From contig DATKMK010000114.1 in NCBI GenBank assembly GCA_035541895.1, forward strand, positions 62,001-126,000: a DNA stretch of 64,000 bases. The letters are read 5' to 3'. Numbering within the stretch: the first letter of the stretch is position 1; each line of letters opens with the position of its first letter. The DNA is from DATKMK01 sp035541895. Lineage in GTDB: Bacteria > Desulfobacterota > Binatia > HRBIN30 > JACQVA1. The notes beneath the pieces were generated by a model. It was not told the origin of the DNA. It did no database searches and saw nothing but the letters and a program-made list of their open reading frames with translations. Both the position numbers and the translations under genes were made by a program. Of the stretch, positions 8,782-17,307 are shown in pieces.

Positions 8782-9698
8782 GTGGTGCTCCTCTCGTTGC
8801 CGAATTCCCGCCGGACGCGGTACACGCCGAGCCGCTGCGCGCGATTGAATCGATGGAGGTTCCACCACACCAAGCCGCTGACGATCGCGGCGAGCACGCC
8901 GATGGCGGCTCCCCATGCGCTGCCCCGCCACGCGGCGAGCGCCGCCGGCAGCAGCGCGCCGATCGCGAGCGCTGCGAACGCCGGTTCGTAGAATCGCGGT
9001 TGGGCGATTGCGAAACGGATCGCGAGCAAGTCGCGGATCACGATGATCGTTCGGCTGATGCCGTAGTGCGATTCGCCGTGCTCGCGCCGGCGGTCGTTGA
9101 CGGCGACTTCGGTGACCTCATGCGCGCGCACGCCGAGAAGCGCCGGCAGAAATCGATGGAACCCCCGCGGGATGTGCAGCGTGCCGAGCACCTCGCGTTC
9201 GTAGACCTTCAAGCCGCAGCCGTTGTCGTGCACCGGAATCCGCGTCACCGCCGAGATCAGAAAGTTCGCGATGCGCGACGGCAACACGCGCAGCAGCGCG
9301 CTTTCTTGTCGGCGCTGGCGCCAGCCGGACACCACCCGCACGCGATGCTCGTGCAGCGCGGTCAGCAAACGGGGAATGTCGTGCGGATCGTTCTGCCCGT
9401 CGCCGTCGAGCGTGATCACGCGCGCCCCGCGCGCCGCATGAAACCCCGCCGTCAAGGCCGACGCTTCACCAAAGTTGCCGTCGAGATCAAGGACGCGCAG
9501 GCGCGGCTCCTCGGCGCGCACCGCCAGCAACTCGTCGAGCGTGCCGTCGCGGCTGCCGTCGTTGACAAAGATGATCTCGAAGTCGGGCGTCAGGTCGCGC
9601 AACACACTGCGAATCTCGTTGCACAAGCGGGCGGCGTTGCCGGCCTCGTTGAAGACCGGCACGACCACCGACAACGCCGGCGCGGCGGCCGCACTCAT
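8778..9698 (-). CDS. Polyprenyl-phosphate glycosyltransferase (GT2, ArnC/DPM1-like) with C-terminal membrane anchor
   Basis: 306 aa. The GT2 fold starts LSVVVPVFNEAGN, followed by FVNDGSRDGT and LDGDGQNDPHDIP, the nucleotide-sugar and metal motifs of dolichyl/undecaprenyl-phosphate sugar synthases. A membrane-proximal amphipathic region (SRTIIVIRDLLAIRFAI) leads to two hydrophobic segments (about residues 225-275). The start at 9698 overlaps the upstream aminotransferase stop as ATGA. In this class the enzyme loads a nucleotide sugar onto undecaprenyl phosphate at the inner face of the inner membrane. It is a second such enzyme in the operon, clearly divergent from ArnC (17308-18276), and probably serves the second transferase (10880-12640). 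Confidence 0.85.
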   Translation of the reverse strand: MSAAAAPALSVVVPVFNEAGNAARLCNEIRSVLRDLTPDFEIIFVNDGSRDGTLDELLAVRAEEPRLRVLDLDGNFGEASALTAGFHAARGARVITLDGDGQNDPHDIPRLLTALHEHRVRVVSGWRQRRQESALLRVLPSRIANFLISAVTRIPVHDNGCGLKVYEREVLGTLHIPRGFHRFLPALLGVRAHEVTEVAVNDRRREHGESHYGISRTIIVIRDLLAIRFAIAQPRFYEPAFAALAIGALLPAALAAWRGSAWGAAIGVLAAIVSGLVWWNLHRFNRAQRLGVYRVRREFGNERSTT

Positions 9699-10804
9699 TG
9701 GCGGAAGAACGCGACCACCGCGTCCGCCACCCGCTCGACCTCGGCATCGGTCAGGTCGGGGAACACCGGCAGCGACAGGATCTCGCTGGTCAACTTTTCC
9801 GCGCGGGGGAAATTCGGGGTCTCCCCGTACGCGCGCAGCCACGCCGGCTGACGATGGAGCGGAACCGGATAGTGGACGCCGGTTTCGATGTCTGTCTGCT
9901 TCAAGAACGCGCTCAACGCATCACGCCGCGGGGTGCGGATCACGTACTGGTGATAGACGTGCACCTCGTTCGGCGCCTCGACCGGCACGCCGATCCCCAA
10001 AGGCGCGAAGCGCGCGCTGTAGTGGGCGGCGATCTTCGCCCGCCGCGCGTTGCGCGACTCCAGCGAGCGCAGTTTCACGCGCAAGACCGCGGCTTGCACT
10101 TCGTCGAGGCGGTAGTTGCCGCCGTACAAAACGTGATGGTTCTTCTTCTCTTGCCCGTGGGTTTGGTAGAGCCGCACGCGATGGGCGACTTCGCCGTCGT
10201 TGGTGGTGATGAACCCGGCATCCCCGTAGGCGCCGAGATTCTTGACCACGCCGCAACTGAAGCAGCCGGCCGCGCCGTAGCTGCCGACGCGCACGCCGTC
10301 GCGTGCGGCGCCGTGCGCGTGCGACGCATCCTCGACCAGCGCAACGTGATGCCGTCGCGTGATGTCGAGCAGCGGCGCCAACGGCAACGGCGACCCATAC
10401 AGATGAACCACCATCAGCGCCCGCGTGCGCGGCGTGATCGCGGCGACGACCGCTTCGGGGTCGGGACCGAGGCCGCCTTCGGCCACGTCGACCAAGACCG
10501 GCTGCGCACCGACAGCGCGGATGGCCTCGACGTCGGCGGTGAATCCGTTTGCGTGCAAAATGACTTCGTCGCCCGCGCCGATCGTCAGACCGGCGAGCCC
10601 CAAGGCCAAGGCGTCGGTACCCGACGAGACGCCGACGGCTTGCGTGGTACCGATGAAGTCGGCGATTTCCTCTTCGAATGCGGTGCCGTGCGGCCCCTTG
10701 AGCAGATGCATGCCCTCGAGCATCTCCGCCCACAGGTGATGGATCTCGGCTCCAATCGCCGCATGCTCGCGCTTGAGATCGAGCAGCGGAATTTTCGTGG
10801 CCAT
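9695..10804 (-). CDS. DegT/DnrJ/EryC1 PLP-dependent sugar aminotransferase (ArnB or GnnB role)
   Basis: 369 aa, full length for the family. Visible features: IPLLDLKREHAAIGAEI at the start, VGVSSGTDALALGL (PLP phosphate binding), VEDASHAHGA, the Schiff-base lysine in SCGVVKNLGAYGDAG, and GGNYRLDEVQAAVLR. The SGTDAL and LKREH features look more like the 3-aminotransferases QdtB/WlbE/GnnB than E. coli ArnB, which I remember as having SSATAGMH and FSFHAIKN. As it is the only aminotransferase in the operon, it could still supply the ArnB step for Ara4N. It lies 75 nt after the second ArnT-like gene and overlaps the next gene by 4 nt. Confidence 0.85.
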   Translation of the reverse strand: MATKIPLLDLKREHAAIGAEIHHLWAEMLEGMHLLKGPHGTAFEEEIADFIGTTQAVGVSSGTDALALGLAGLTIGAGDEVILHANGFTADVEAIRAVGAQPVLVDVAEGGLGPDPEAVVAAITPRTRALMVVHLYGSPLPLAPLLDITRRHHVALVEDASHAHGAARDGVRVGSYGAAGCFSCGVVKNLGAYGDAGFITTNDGEVAHRVRLYQTHGQEKKNHHVLYGGNYRLDEVQAAVLRVKLRSLESRNARRAKIAAHYSARFAPLGIGVPVEAPNEVHVYHQYVIRTPRRDALSAFLKQTDIETGVHYPVPLHRQPAWLRAYGETPNFPRAEKLTSEILSLPVFPDLTDAEVERVADAVVAFFRQ

Positions 10805-10879
10805 GTGTGTGACTCCCGAGTGTCGAATTCGGCCGGCACCGCGTGGCCGGTGTCAGCCGTGTCAATGGGTATTGACGCG

Positions 10880-12640
10880 CTACCCGTCGCGTCGCTTCAC
10901 CAACAACAAGCGTCGCGGATCGTCGTCGGTGTCAAGTCCCGGTACGGTCACCGACTCGAAGCGCTCCCCTTGCGCTGCCTCGACCGCGTTCCATTCGTTG
11001 CGCGGCACGAGTAAGTAGCGCGGCGCATCGATCGATAAGTCTCCTGAATAGACAACAATGTGGTCACCCCAATAGAATACCGCTCCATAGTCGAACGCAC
11101 GATAGAAGAAAAGCCCCACGGATTCACCCACAACGCGCCGGATTGCGGGCATGGAATCGCGGTAGGTCTCACGACGGGCGATCTCGGGCATCACGATCTG
11201 CTTCACGACGGAACCGATGGCCGCAAACGCCACCAGCGTTGAGCCAAACGCGCCAGTCCAGCGCCCCGCGCCCAGGGTGCGCGATAGCGACCATAGTGCC
11301 GCCGAGCCCGCCGCGAGCAGGATGACGCTGACGGTCCCAAATCGGCGCAATCCCGCGGCCACCCAGCGAGCGTTCAGCAGCACGTCCGGTGGGGTGCCTT
11401 TGACTCGCGTGATCAGTGCCTCCGCGGCGCCTGGCCGCGCGATCTCCACGATCACGACGAGCAACAAGAGGGCGGTGACCGCTGCCGCGAGCACCGCGAT
11501 CGGTCGCAGGGTCGCGCGCAGCCAGCGCGGATCGCCGCCATCTTGATGCTCGATGAGGGTCGACCACCACCAGCCGACCAGCAGGCCGAGCGCCGGGTAG
11601 AGACCGAGCAAATACACCGACCGCTTGCTGACGGCGACGGCGTAGAATCCGAAGACGACGACGATCCACGAGAGCAGGTAGACCCGTGGATCCGTCGCTG
11701 CGAGTTCCCGCCGGCGTTGCCACAGCGCCACGATCACGCCCGGGACGAATAGGGTCCACGGCAACCATCCGGCAGCGAGTCCGCCGAGGAGATAGAGCGC
11801 GCCGTGGCGATGTCCGCCTTCGTACTCGTTGGCCTCGGCGAATCGGTAAATGTTCTCGTTCAAGATTTGCTTGGCAAAGAACGCGACGCCGCCGGTCAGC
11901 AGCGCGAGGACGTACCACGCGCCGACCACCACCGCGACGGCGATCAAACCGCGCACGAGACGCATTCGCCGCACCGTCGCGAGGTCGCGCTCCAACGCAC
12001 ACATGATCACGAGTTGCGCACCGGGCAGCACCACGCCGATAGGTCCCTTGGCGAGCGCGGCGAACGCCATGCCCGCGTAGAACGGTACCAGCCATCGGCT
12101 GCTCCCGCTGCGCATAAAGAACAGCAGCGCGAGGAACGCGATCAGCAAGCCGAAGGTCAGGGTCATATCGACGCGAGCCGCCGTGGCGGCGCGGTTCCAT
12201 TCGAAGCTCGTCAGCACGGTGGTGGCGCCGATGAAGCCGGCGGTGGGTCCCCACAGCGCCGTCCCGGCCGCGTAGACGACAAGATCGCCGGCGAGCGACA
12301 ATCCCGCCGAGGGCAATCGAATGCTCCACTCGTCGGTTGCGCGGTGTCGCAGCGAGATCAATGCGCCCATCCAGTGAAACAAGGGCGGCTTCGACGGGAC
12401 CTCGACACCGGTCGGGCCGTCGCGCAGCGGCAGGATCCAGCCGCCGTGGTGGGTCATCTGCTGCACCACCAGTGCTTCTCGCGCCTCCCCGTGTGTATGG
12501 AAGGGCTCGCGCCCCAATCCCCACAATTGCAGTGTCATCCAAAGAAGGATGAGCACGATCGGCCCGACGACCGTGAACAAGCCGCGTCGGGTCGCTCCGG
12601 TCCGGGCCGGAGTCGGCACGTCAGTTTGATCGGGACTCAT
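10880..12640 (-). CDS. ArnT-like GT83/PMT_2 membrane glycosyltransferase, second paralogue
   Basis: 586 aa with about 12 predicted hydrophobic segments and a C-terminal soluble tail. The first periplasmic loop carries REPFHTHGEAREALVVQQM, aligning with the EPDEPRYAEIAREM acidic motif of ArnT. PSKPPLFHWMGAL matches the ArnT EKPPLVYW motif, and AKGPIGVVLPG is also family-typical. Such enzymes move a sugar from undecaprenyl phosphate to lipid A or another acceptor on the periplasmic face. The ATG overlaps the stop of the true ArnT by ATGA. The altered loop (FHTHGEARE in place of DEPRYAE) suggests a different donor or acceptor (inference). Confidence 0.82.
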   Translation of the reverse strand: MSPDQTDVPTPARTGATRRGLFTVVGPIVLILLWMTLQLWGLGREPFHTHGEAREALVVQQMTHHGGWILPLRDGPTGVEVPSKPPLFHWMGALISLRHRATDEWSIRLPSAGLSLAGDLVVYAAGTALWGPTAGFIGATTVLTSFEWNRAATAARVDMTLTFGLLIAFLALLFFMRSGSSRWLVPFYAGMAFAALAKGPIGVVLPGAQLVIMCALERDLATVRRMRLVRGLIAVAVVVGAWYVLALLTGGVAFFAKQILNENIYRFAEANEYEGGHRHGALYLLGGLAAGWLPWTLFVPGVIVALWQRRRELAATDPRVYLLSWIVVVFGFYAVAVSKRSVYLLGLYPALGLLVGWWWSTLIEHQDGGDPRWLRATLRPIAVLAAAVTALLLLVVIVEIARPGAAEALITRVKGTPPDVLLNARWVAAGLRRFGTVSVILLAAGSAALWSLSRTLGAGRWTGAFGSTLVAFAAIGSVVKQIVMPEIARRETYRDSMPAIRRVVGESVGLFFYRAFDYGAVFYWGDHIVVYSGDLSIDAPRYLLVPRNEWNAVEAAQGERFESVTVPGLDTDDDPRRLLLVKRRDG

Positions 12641-14343
12641 CCGAGCGGGTGGTTGATCACCACCACCTTCTTACCCTCGGCCGCGATTTCGATTGGAGTC
12701 GACGAGAGTTGCAGCCGGAGCGGCTCCAACTCGCTCCGATTGATGACCAGAAACAGCCGCGTCGCGGACGCCCACGCCTCGATCAGTCGTTGGTCCTGCG
12801 GCCAAAAGAAGTCCCGCTGATCCCCTTGCTCGGCGCCAAACGCCAATTCGCCGCGCGCCCCCACCAGCACGGCGCGGCGTTCGCTGTAAAGCGGAATGCC
12901 TTGCACGTAGTGATGATAAATCACGACTTGATCCGTGGGTTGAATATTCGCGTGAATTGCACGCCCAAGGGCGCGGTAACTCGTCGTGGCGTCACGTCCG
13001 GCCATTGCCGCGCACATCAAAACGAGCCAGCCGCCCGCAGCGATCGCCAGCCCACGCGGTGCGCTCTCGCTGCGACCCAGGAGCCAGCCGGTGAGGACCA
13101 TCGCGCCACCGCCCGCGAACAGCGGCACAACGATCCGCGTCAGAATCTGCGCGAGCTCCGGATCGACGTGCACAAGGTCAGCCCGCTGCAGTAGGACCGC
13201 CGATCCGACACCGACACCGCCCGCCGCCATCGCCCAACCGAGATAGGTGAAGAAGACGCCGAGACGCGAAGCGAACGGCGCATTGCCGGCCACGATCCGT
13301 TGCAGCGCCCGCGCACACAACAACGCCAACGGCGGCAACGCGGGCAAGATGTAAGTCGCGAGCTTCGACGCCGACAGACTGAAGAACCCGATGATCACCG
13401 CCGCCCAGATCAAACAGAACCACGTCCCGGGCGACCACGTGCGCCATCGCGCCAGCGCTCGCCACTCTGCGGGGATCATCAGCAGACCGATGCTCCACGG
13501 CATCACGCCGGCAAACGCAAACGGGAGGAAGAACCAGATGCCTTGCCGGTGTTCCTCGGGCGAGAGGAAGCGCTTCAGATGTTGATCCATCACGAAGAAG
13601 TTGAGGAACTCGGGATTGCGCACGCTCACGAGCACAAACCACGGCAGCGCGACCGCGGCGAACAGCGCGAGGCCGACCGGATCAAGAACTCGCAACAATG
13701 CCCGCCCATCGAGCCGCGTCAGTAGGAACCCCGCCACGGTCGCGCCGCTCAGGACTATCGCAACCGGGCCCTTCACCAGCACCGCCAACGCAACGAAAAC
13801 ATACATCGTGCGGTAGAGCCGCGGTCGCCGCGCGGCGTCGTGATAGCCGAACCAGAAACACACCAGGGCCGCCGTGAGCGTCAGCGTGAGCGCCGGATCG
13901 AGGGTGAGCGTTTGCCCCATCGCGAGCATGAGCGGCGATGCCGCCAGCACGGCTACCGCGACCACCGCGACCCAGCGATCATACAGCTGGCGACCGATGA
14001 TGCCGGTCAGGACCAGCGTGCAGAGCGTGCACGCGACCGGCACCGCCCGCGCCAACGTGTCGCTGAATCCGAAGCAGCGAAACACGATCATGTTGAGCCA
14101 GTACACCAGCGGCGGCTTTTCGAAATACTTGACGTAGTTCAACGTCGGCGTCACCCAATCGTGCCGCGCCAACATCTCGCGGGCGATCTCGGCGTAGCGC
14201 GGCTCGTCGGGCTCGGCGAGCGCGCCCATTCCGAGCGAGAAGGTGTATGCGAACGCCACGGCGGCTGCCAGGGCGATCACCACTCCAAGCGGGATCTCGC
14301 TCGGACGCGCGACGGCGTCCGCCGTTTGCTCGGGTTCAGTCAC
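12637..14343 (-). CDS. arnT: ArnT: undecaprenyl-phosphate-Ara4N:lipid A transferase
   Basis: 568 aa, polytopic. Residues 40-60 contain GALAEPDEPRYAEIAREM, followed by VKYFEKPPLVYWLNM and LTLDPALTLTLT, the acidic loop and substrate-cavity motifs of ArnT (GT83). The family transfers 4-amino-4-deoxy-L-arabinose from undecaprenyl phosphate to lipid A phosphates in the periplasm, lowering negative charge and polymyxin binding. Start: GTG at 14343 with AGGTGAG 5 nt upstream; it overlaps the arnD stop by 8 nt. Position in a complete arnC-arnA-arnD context makes the assignment strong. Confidence 0.9.
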   Translation of the reverse strand: MTEPEQTADAVARPSEIPLGVVIALAAAVAFAYTFSLGMGALAEPDEPRYAEIAREMLARHDWVTPTLNYVKYFEKPPLVYWLNMIVFRCFGFSDTLARAVPVACTLCTLVLTGIIGRQLYDRWVAVVAVAVLAASPLMLAMGQTLTLDPALTLTLTAALVCFWFGYHDAARRPRLYRTMYVFVALAVLVKGPVAIVLSGATVAGFLLTRLDGRALLRVLDPVGLALFAAVALPWFVLVSVRNPEFLNFFVMDQHLKRFLSPEEHRQGIWFFLPFAFAGVMPWSIGLLMIPAEWRALARWRTWSPGTWFCLIWAAVIIGFFSLSASKLATYILPALPPLALLCARALQRIVAGNAPFASRLGVFFTYLGWAMAAGGVGVGSAVLLQRADLVHVDPELAQILTRIVVPLFAGGGAMVLTGWLLGRSESAPRGLAIAAGGWLVLMCAAMAGRDATTSYRALGRAIHANIQPTDQVVIYHHYVQGIPLYSERRAVLVGARGELAFGAEQGDQRDFFWPQDQRLIEAWASATRLFLVINRSELEPLRLQLSSTPIEIAAEGKKVVVINHPLG

Positions 14344-15235
14344 GACTGCTCACCTGCGTGGCCACGGTTCCGTGCCGACCCGTGATCGGTCGCGGCTCGA
14401 CGTCGCACACCGGCAGCCTGTCGGCCTCCAAGCGCGCGGCTTCGTGGTCGAGGCGCACAAATTCGACGCGATCTGTGAGCGCGGCGAGCAACTCACTGAA
14501 CAGATCGAGGTGCGGCATCCCTTCGACTTCCGTGTGAATCGTGTGGACGTTCAGTCCCGGTCGCACGCGGTCGAGGTAGTAGCGGATCAATTGCGCTCGA
14601 TCGGTCGCGATCTCGCCGTAGGTTTCGTCGAGGGTGAGCCACGTCGTCGGGATTTCCGGAGTCTCGAACACGCGCCCGCCCGCGCGCGGACGGTACGGCG
14701 CGTTGCCGCGCGTGTCGCTGTGATAGAGCAACTGCGCTTCGTCCACGCAGGCCAGACTGTGTGTGGTGCACTGCCAGCCCGGCGCCGCAAACGAGCGCGG
14801 CGGATGGCCGAGGATTTCACTCAACACGTTGCAGCCGCGGCGGAACTCGGCGCGCACCGCGTCGAGCGACAAGCCCGCGAGGCGGTCCTGCCAGTACACG
14901 TGATCGTACCCGTGCACGCCGACTTCATGCCCGGCGGCTTCCAGCGACCGCAACAGATCGGGAAAGCCGCGCGCGATCTGCGGACCCGGCAGCAGCGTGC
15001 CGTACAGGATCGTGCGCCACCCGTACATGCCGACGGCGTTGGTGCGCCGCATCTTGGCCACGAAGCCGGGCCGAAAGATCCGCCGAATCGCGCGCCCCGA
15101 GTGATCGGGGCCGCACGAAATGAAGAACGACGCGTGGATACCCATGCGCTCGAACAGCGTCATCAACGCGGGCACGCCGCGTTGCAGGCCGACGTGCGTA
15201 TCCACGTCGACTTTCAGAGCCAGGCGGGCAGACAC
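14336..15235 (-). CDS. arnD: ArnD-like deformylase (polysaccharide deacetylase family)
   Basis: 299 aa. The NodB-like fold starts with KVDVDTHVGLQRGVPAL (metal-binding Asp), followed by HASFFISCGPDHSG, EVGVHGYDHVYWQDRL (HxxxH-type metal motif) and RSFAAPGWQCT. These match ArnD, which removes the formyl group from undecaprenyl-phosphate-4-formamido-arabinose before export. The start is GTG at 15235, without a clear Shine-Dalgarno; a 7-bp-period repeat ends 6 nt upstream, so translation may depend on coupling or on the repeat. The gene overlaps arnT by 8 nt. Confidence 0.88.
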   Translation of the reverse strand: MSARLALKVDVDTHVGLQRGVPALMTLFERMGIHASFFISCGPDHSGRAIRRIFRPGFVAKMRRTNAVGMYGWRTILYGTLLPGPQIARGFPDLLRSLEAAGHEVGVHGYDHVYWQDRLAGLSLDAVRAEFRRGCNVLSEILGHPPRSFAAPGWQCTTHSLACVDEAQLLYHSDTRGNAPYRPRAGGRVFETPEIPTTWLTLDETYGEIATDRAQLIRYYLDRVRPGLNVHTIHTEVEGMPHLDLFSELLAALTDRVEFVRLDHEAARLEADRLPVCDVEPRPITGRHGTVATQVSSRD

Positions 15236-15241
15236 GAGAAC

Positions 15242-15311
15242 AATGCGGAGTGCGGAATGCCGAGCGCGGAATCCGGTCCGACATCCGAACCATCGGCCAT
15301 CCGCCGTCTGC
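15242..15311. repeat. Second heptad-repeat family (AATGCGG type), inverted arms, inside the arn operon
   Basis: Five 7-mers from 15242 (AATGCGG, AGTGCGG, AATGCCG, AGCGCGG, AATCCGG) are followed from 15277 by five 7-mers in inverted sense (TCCGACA, TCCGAAC, CATCGGC, CATCCGC, CGTCTGC). The element fills much of the 141-nt spacer between the arnA decarboxylase half and arnD. It may attenuate transcription or stabilise the processed mRNA. Confidence 0.7.
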
Positions 15312-15376
15312 GATATGCGGGTGCGTGAGAGAACGGAACGCAGTTCATACGCAACAGCTTCCGGGTCTCACGCGCC

Positions 15377-16336
15377 TCAGTACGGCGTCGTGCGGAACCA
15401 GTCGATGGTGCGGCGCAGGCCGTCGGCCAACGAAATTTCCGGCTTCACGCCGAGGATGCCGATCATCTTGGTGTTGTCGGGCACGCGTCGGGGAATGTCT
15501 TCGTAGCTGGTGCCGTAGACCGATTCCTGCGTGACGAATTTGATGGTCGAAGATGAGCCGGCGATCTCGATCATGGTGCGGGCGAGGTCGACGATCGGGG
15601 TTTCGACCGCGGTGCCGATGTTGAACACGCCGCCGTCGGTATCGGGGGCAATGCCCGCGGCGATCGTCGCCTTCACCACGTCGTCAATGTAGGTGAAGCA
15701 ACGCGTTTGCGTGCCGTCGCCGATCACCGTCACCGGTTCGTTGCGCAGCACCTGACCCATGAAGATGGTGATGATACGGCCGACGTCGATCTTGTCGAGT
15801 CGCGGGCCGTAGGCGTTGAAATAGCGCGTGATGGTCACCGGCAGTCCCATCTTGTGGTACGCGAAGCAGAAGTGCTCGCCGACCGCCTTCGAGGTGGAGT
15901 AGCACCAGCGATCGATCCGGGTGGAGCCCAGGACCCGATCATCGTCTTCGCGCCACGGGACCTTGGCGTTGCGGCCGTAGACTTCGGAGGTCGAGCCGAA
16001 CACTACCTTCTTGCCGTGCTTGAAGGCCAGCTTGAGCACGTTCTGGGTGCCGTTCACGTTGACGTTTAGGACCTCATACGGATCGCCGACGTAGTACTCG
16101 ACACCGACGACCGCTGCCAGGTGGTACACGAGATCGGCGCGCGCGATCAGGCCCTCGAGGATTTCGAGATTGAAGATGCTGTCGCGAATGTAGTGGAAGG
16201 TCGGCTTGCCCATCAGGTGGCGGACTTTGTTGACGCTGCCGGTATCGAGGATGCTGACATCGTCGCCGCGGGCGATGAAGGCGTCGGCCAAATGGGAACC
16301 AACGAACCCGCCGCCCCCAGTGATCAGAACTCTCAT
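15377..16336 (-). CDS. arnA: UDP-glucuronate decarboxylase (C-terminal half of ArnA as a separate protein)
   Basis: 319-aa extended SDR. MRVLITGGGGFVGSHL is the NAD motif; STSEVYG carries the catalytic Ser-Glu pair; YSTSKAVGEHF is the YxxxK motif; RYFNAYGPRLDK follows. Near the end, YGTSYEDIPRRVPDNTKM parallels the ArnA segment holding catalytic Arg619. These point to oxidative decarboxylation of UDP-glucuronate to the UDP-4-keto-pentose rather than simple epimerisation. The start at 16336 overlaps the formyltransferase stop as ATGA; the longer upstream frame lies inside that gene. In E. coli both activities are in one 660-aa ArnA; here they are two coupled genes. Confidence 0.87.
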   Translation of the reverse strand: MRVLITGGGGFVGSHLADAFIARGDDVSILDTGSVNKVRHLMGKPTFHYIRDSIFNLEILEGLIARADLVYHLAAVVGVEYYVGDPYEVLNVNVNGTQNVLKLAFKHGKKVVFGSTSEVYGRNAKVPWREDDDRVLGSTRIDRWCYSTSKAVGEHFCFAYHKMGLPVTITRYFNAYGPRLDKIDVGRIITIFMGQVLRNEPVTVIGDGTQTRCFTYIDDVVKATIAAGIAPDTDGGVFNIGTAVETPIVDLARTMIEIAGSSSTIKFVTQESVYGTSYEDIPRRVPDNTKMIGILGVKPEISLADGLRRTIDWFRTTPY

Positions 16337-17268
16337 GTCAGCATTGCTCCTTGGGTGATGCCGTGACGCTCGGCACACTCGCTCGCCGGTCGCTCGACGT
16401 CGCCGTCCATCTGTGCCCGGATGATGCGCAAGCCGCCTGCTCCCGTCTGTACCACAATCCCGTCGGTTGCGGTCGGACCGACCGACAGCACGCGTCCGGG
16501 CGCCGCATCGTTAGCCGGCGCGTCCGCACGCCTAGCGTCCCAGACTAACAGTTTCCGCCCACGCCACAAGCCGAAGGCCCCCGGGTATGGATGGGCGACC
16601 GCGCGAATCAAATTGCGGATCGTGTCGGCATCGTTGGACCAGACGATCTTGCCATCGTCGGGTCCGCGTCCGCCGAAATAGCTGGCCAGCCGTTGGTCCT
16701 GCGGCACGCGCGGCGCGCGGCCGTCGCGCAGCAACGGATAGGTCGTGCGCAGCAGTTCCGCCGCCGCCGCGGTGAGCTTGCGGAACAGCGTGAGCGCGGT
16801 GTCGTCATCGTCGATGGCGACCGCGCGCTGCGCGACGATGTCGCCGCGGTCGGGTTTTACTTCCATGTAGTGCAAGGTGACGCCGGTTTCACGCTCTCCG
16901 TGCACCAGCACCCAATTGACCGGACATCGCCCGCGATACTTGGGAAGCAGCGAGCCGTGCAGGTTGAGCGCACCGCAAAGCGGAATCGCCAGTAGCTCCG
17001 CACCCAGCAGCTTGCGATAGTAGAAGGAGAAGACAAAGTCCGGCGCCCACGCGCGCACCCGCGCGATCCATTCGGGCGCGTTGACGTTCGTCGGCGCGAA
17101 CACCGGAATGCCGCGCGACTCGGCGAGTTGGCGCACCGAGCGAAACCAGATTTCTTCGCCAGGGTCGTCGTCGTGCGTCAGTACGGCGGTTACGTCGGCG
17201 CCCGCCGCCAACAACTCTTGCAGGCAGACGTAGCCGACGTCGTGATACGCGAAAACCACGCAGCGCAT
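16333..17268 (-). CDS. arnA: UDP-Ara4N formyltransferase (N-terminal half of ArnA as a separate protein)
   Basis: 311 aa. It starts MRCVVFAYHDVGY, aligning closely with ArnA (MKTVVFAYHDMG). The active-site region NLHGSLLPKYRGRCPVNW contains the catalytic Asn and His, and the Asp is in VKPDRGDIVAQ. The C-terminal OB-like subdomain includes AVAHPYPGAFGLW. The enzyme uses 10-formyl-THF to formylate UDP-Ara4N, pulling the pathway forward before ArnC. It lies 39 nt after arnC and overlaps the decarboxylase gene by 4 nt. Both halves keep their catalytic residues, so this is a split gene pair, not a broken fusion. Confidence 0.92.
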   Translation of the reverse strand: MRCVVFAYHDVGYVCLQELLAAGADVTAVLTHDDDPGEEIWFRSVRQLAESRGIPVFAPTNVNAPEWIARVRAWAPDFVFSFYYRKLLGAELLAIPLCGALNLHGSLLPKYRGRCPVNWVLVHGERETGVTLHYMEVKPDRGDIVAQRAVAIDDDDTALTLFRKLTAAAAELLRTTYPLLRDGRAPRVPQDQRLASYFGGRGPDDGKIVWSNDADTIRNLIRAVAHPYPGAFGLWRGRKLLVWDARRADAPANDAAPGRVLSVGPTATDGIVVQTGAGGLRIIRAQMDGDVERPASECAERHGITQGAMLT

Positions 17269-17307
17269 TAGCTTCGCAATATGCGGGCAAAGCGGTGGAT
17301 GCGCATC

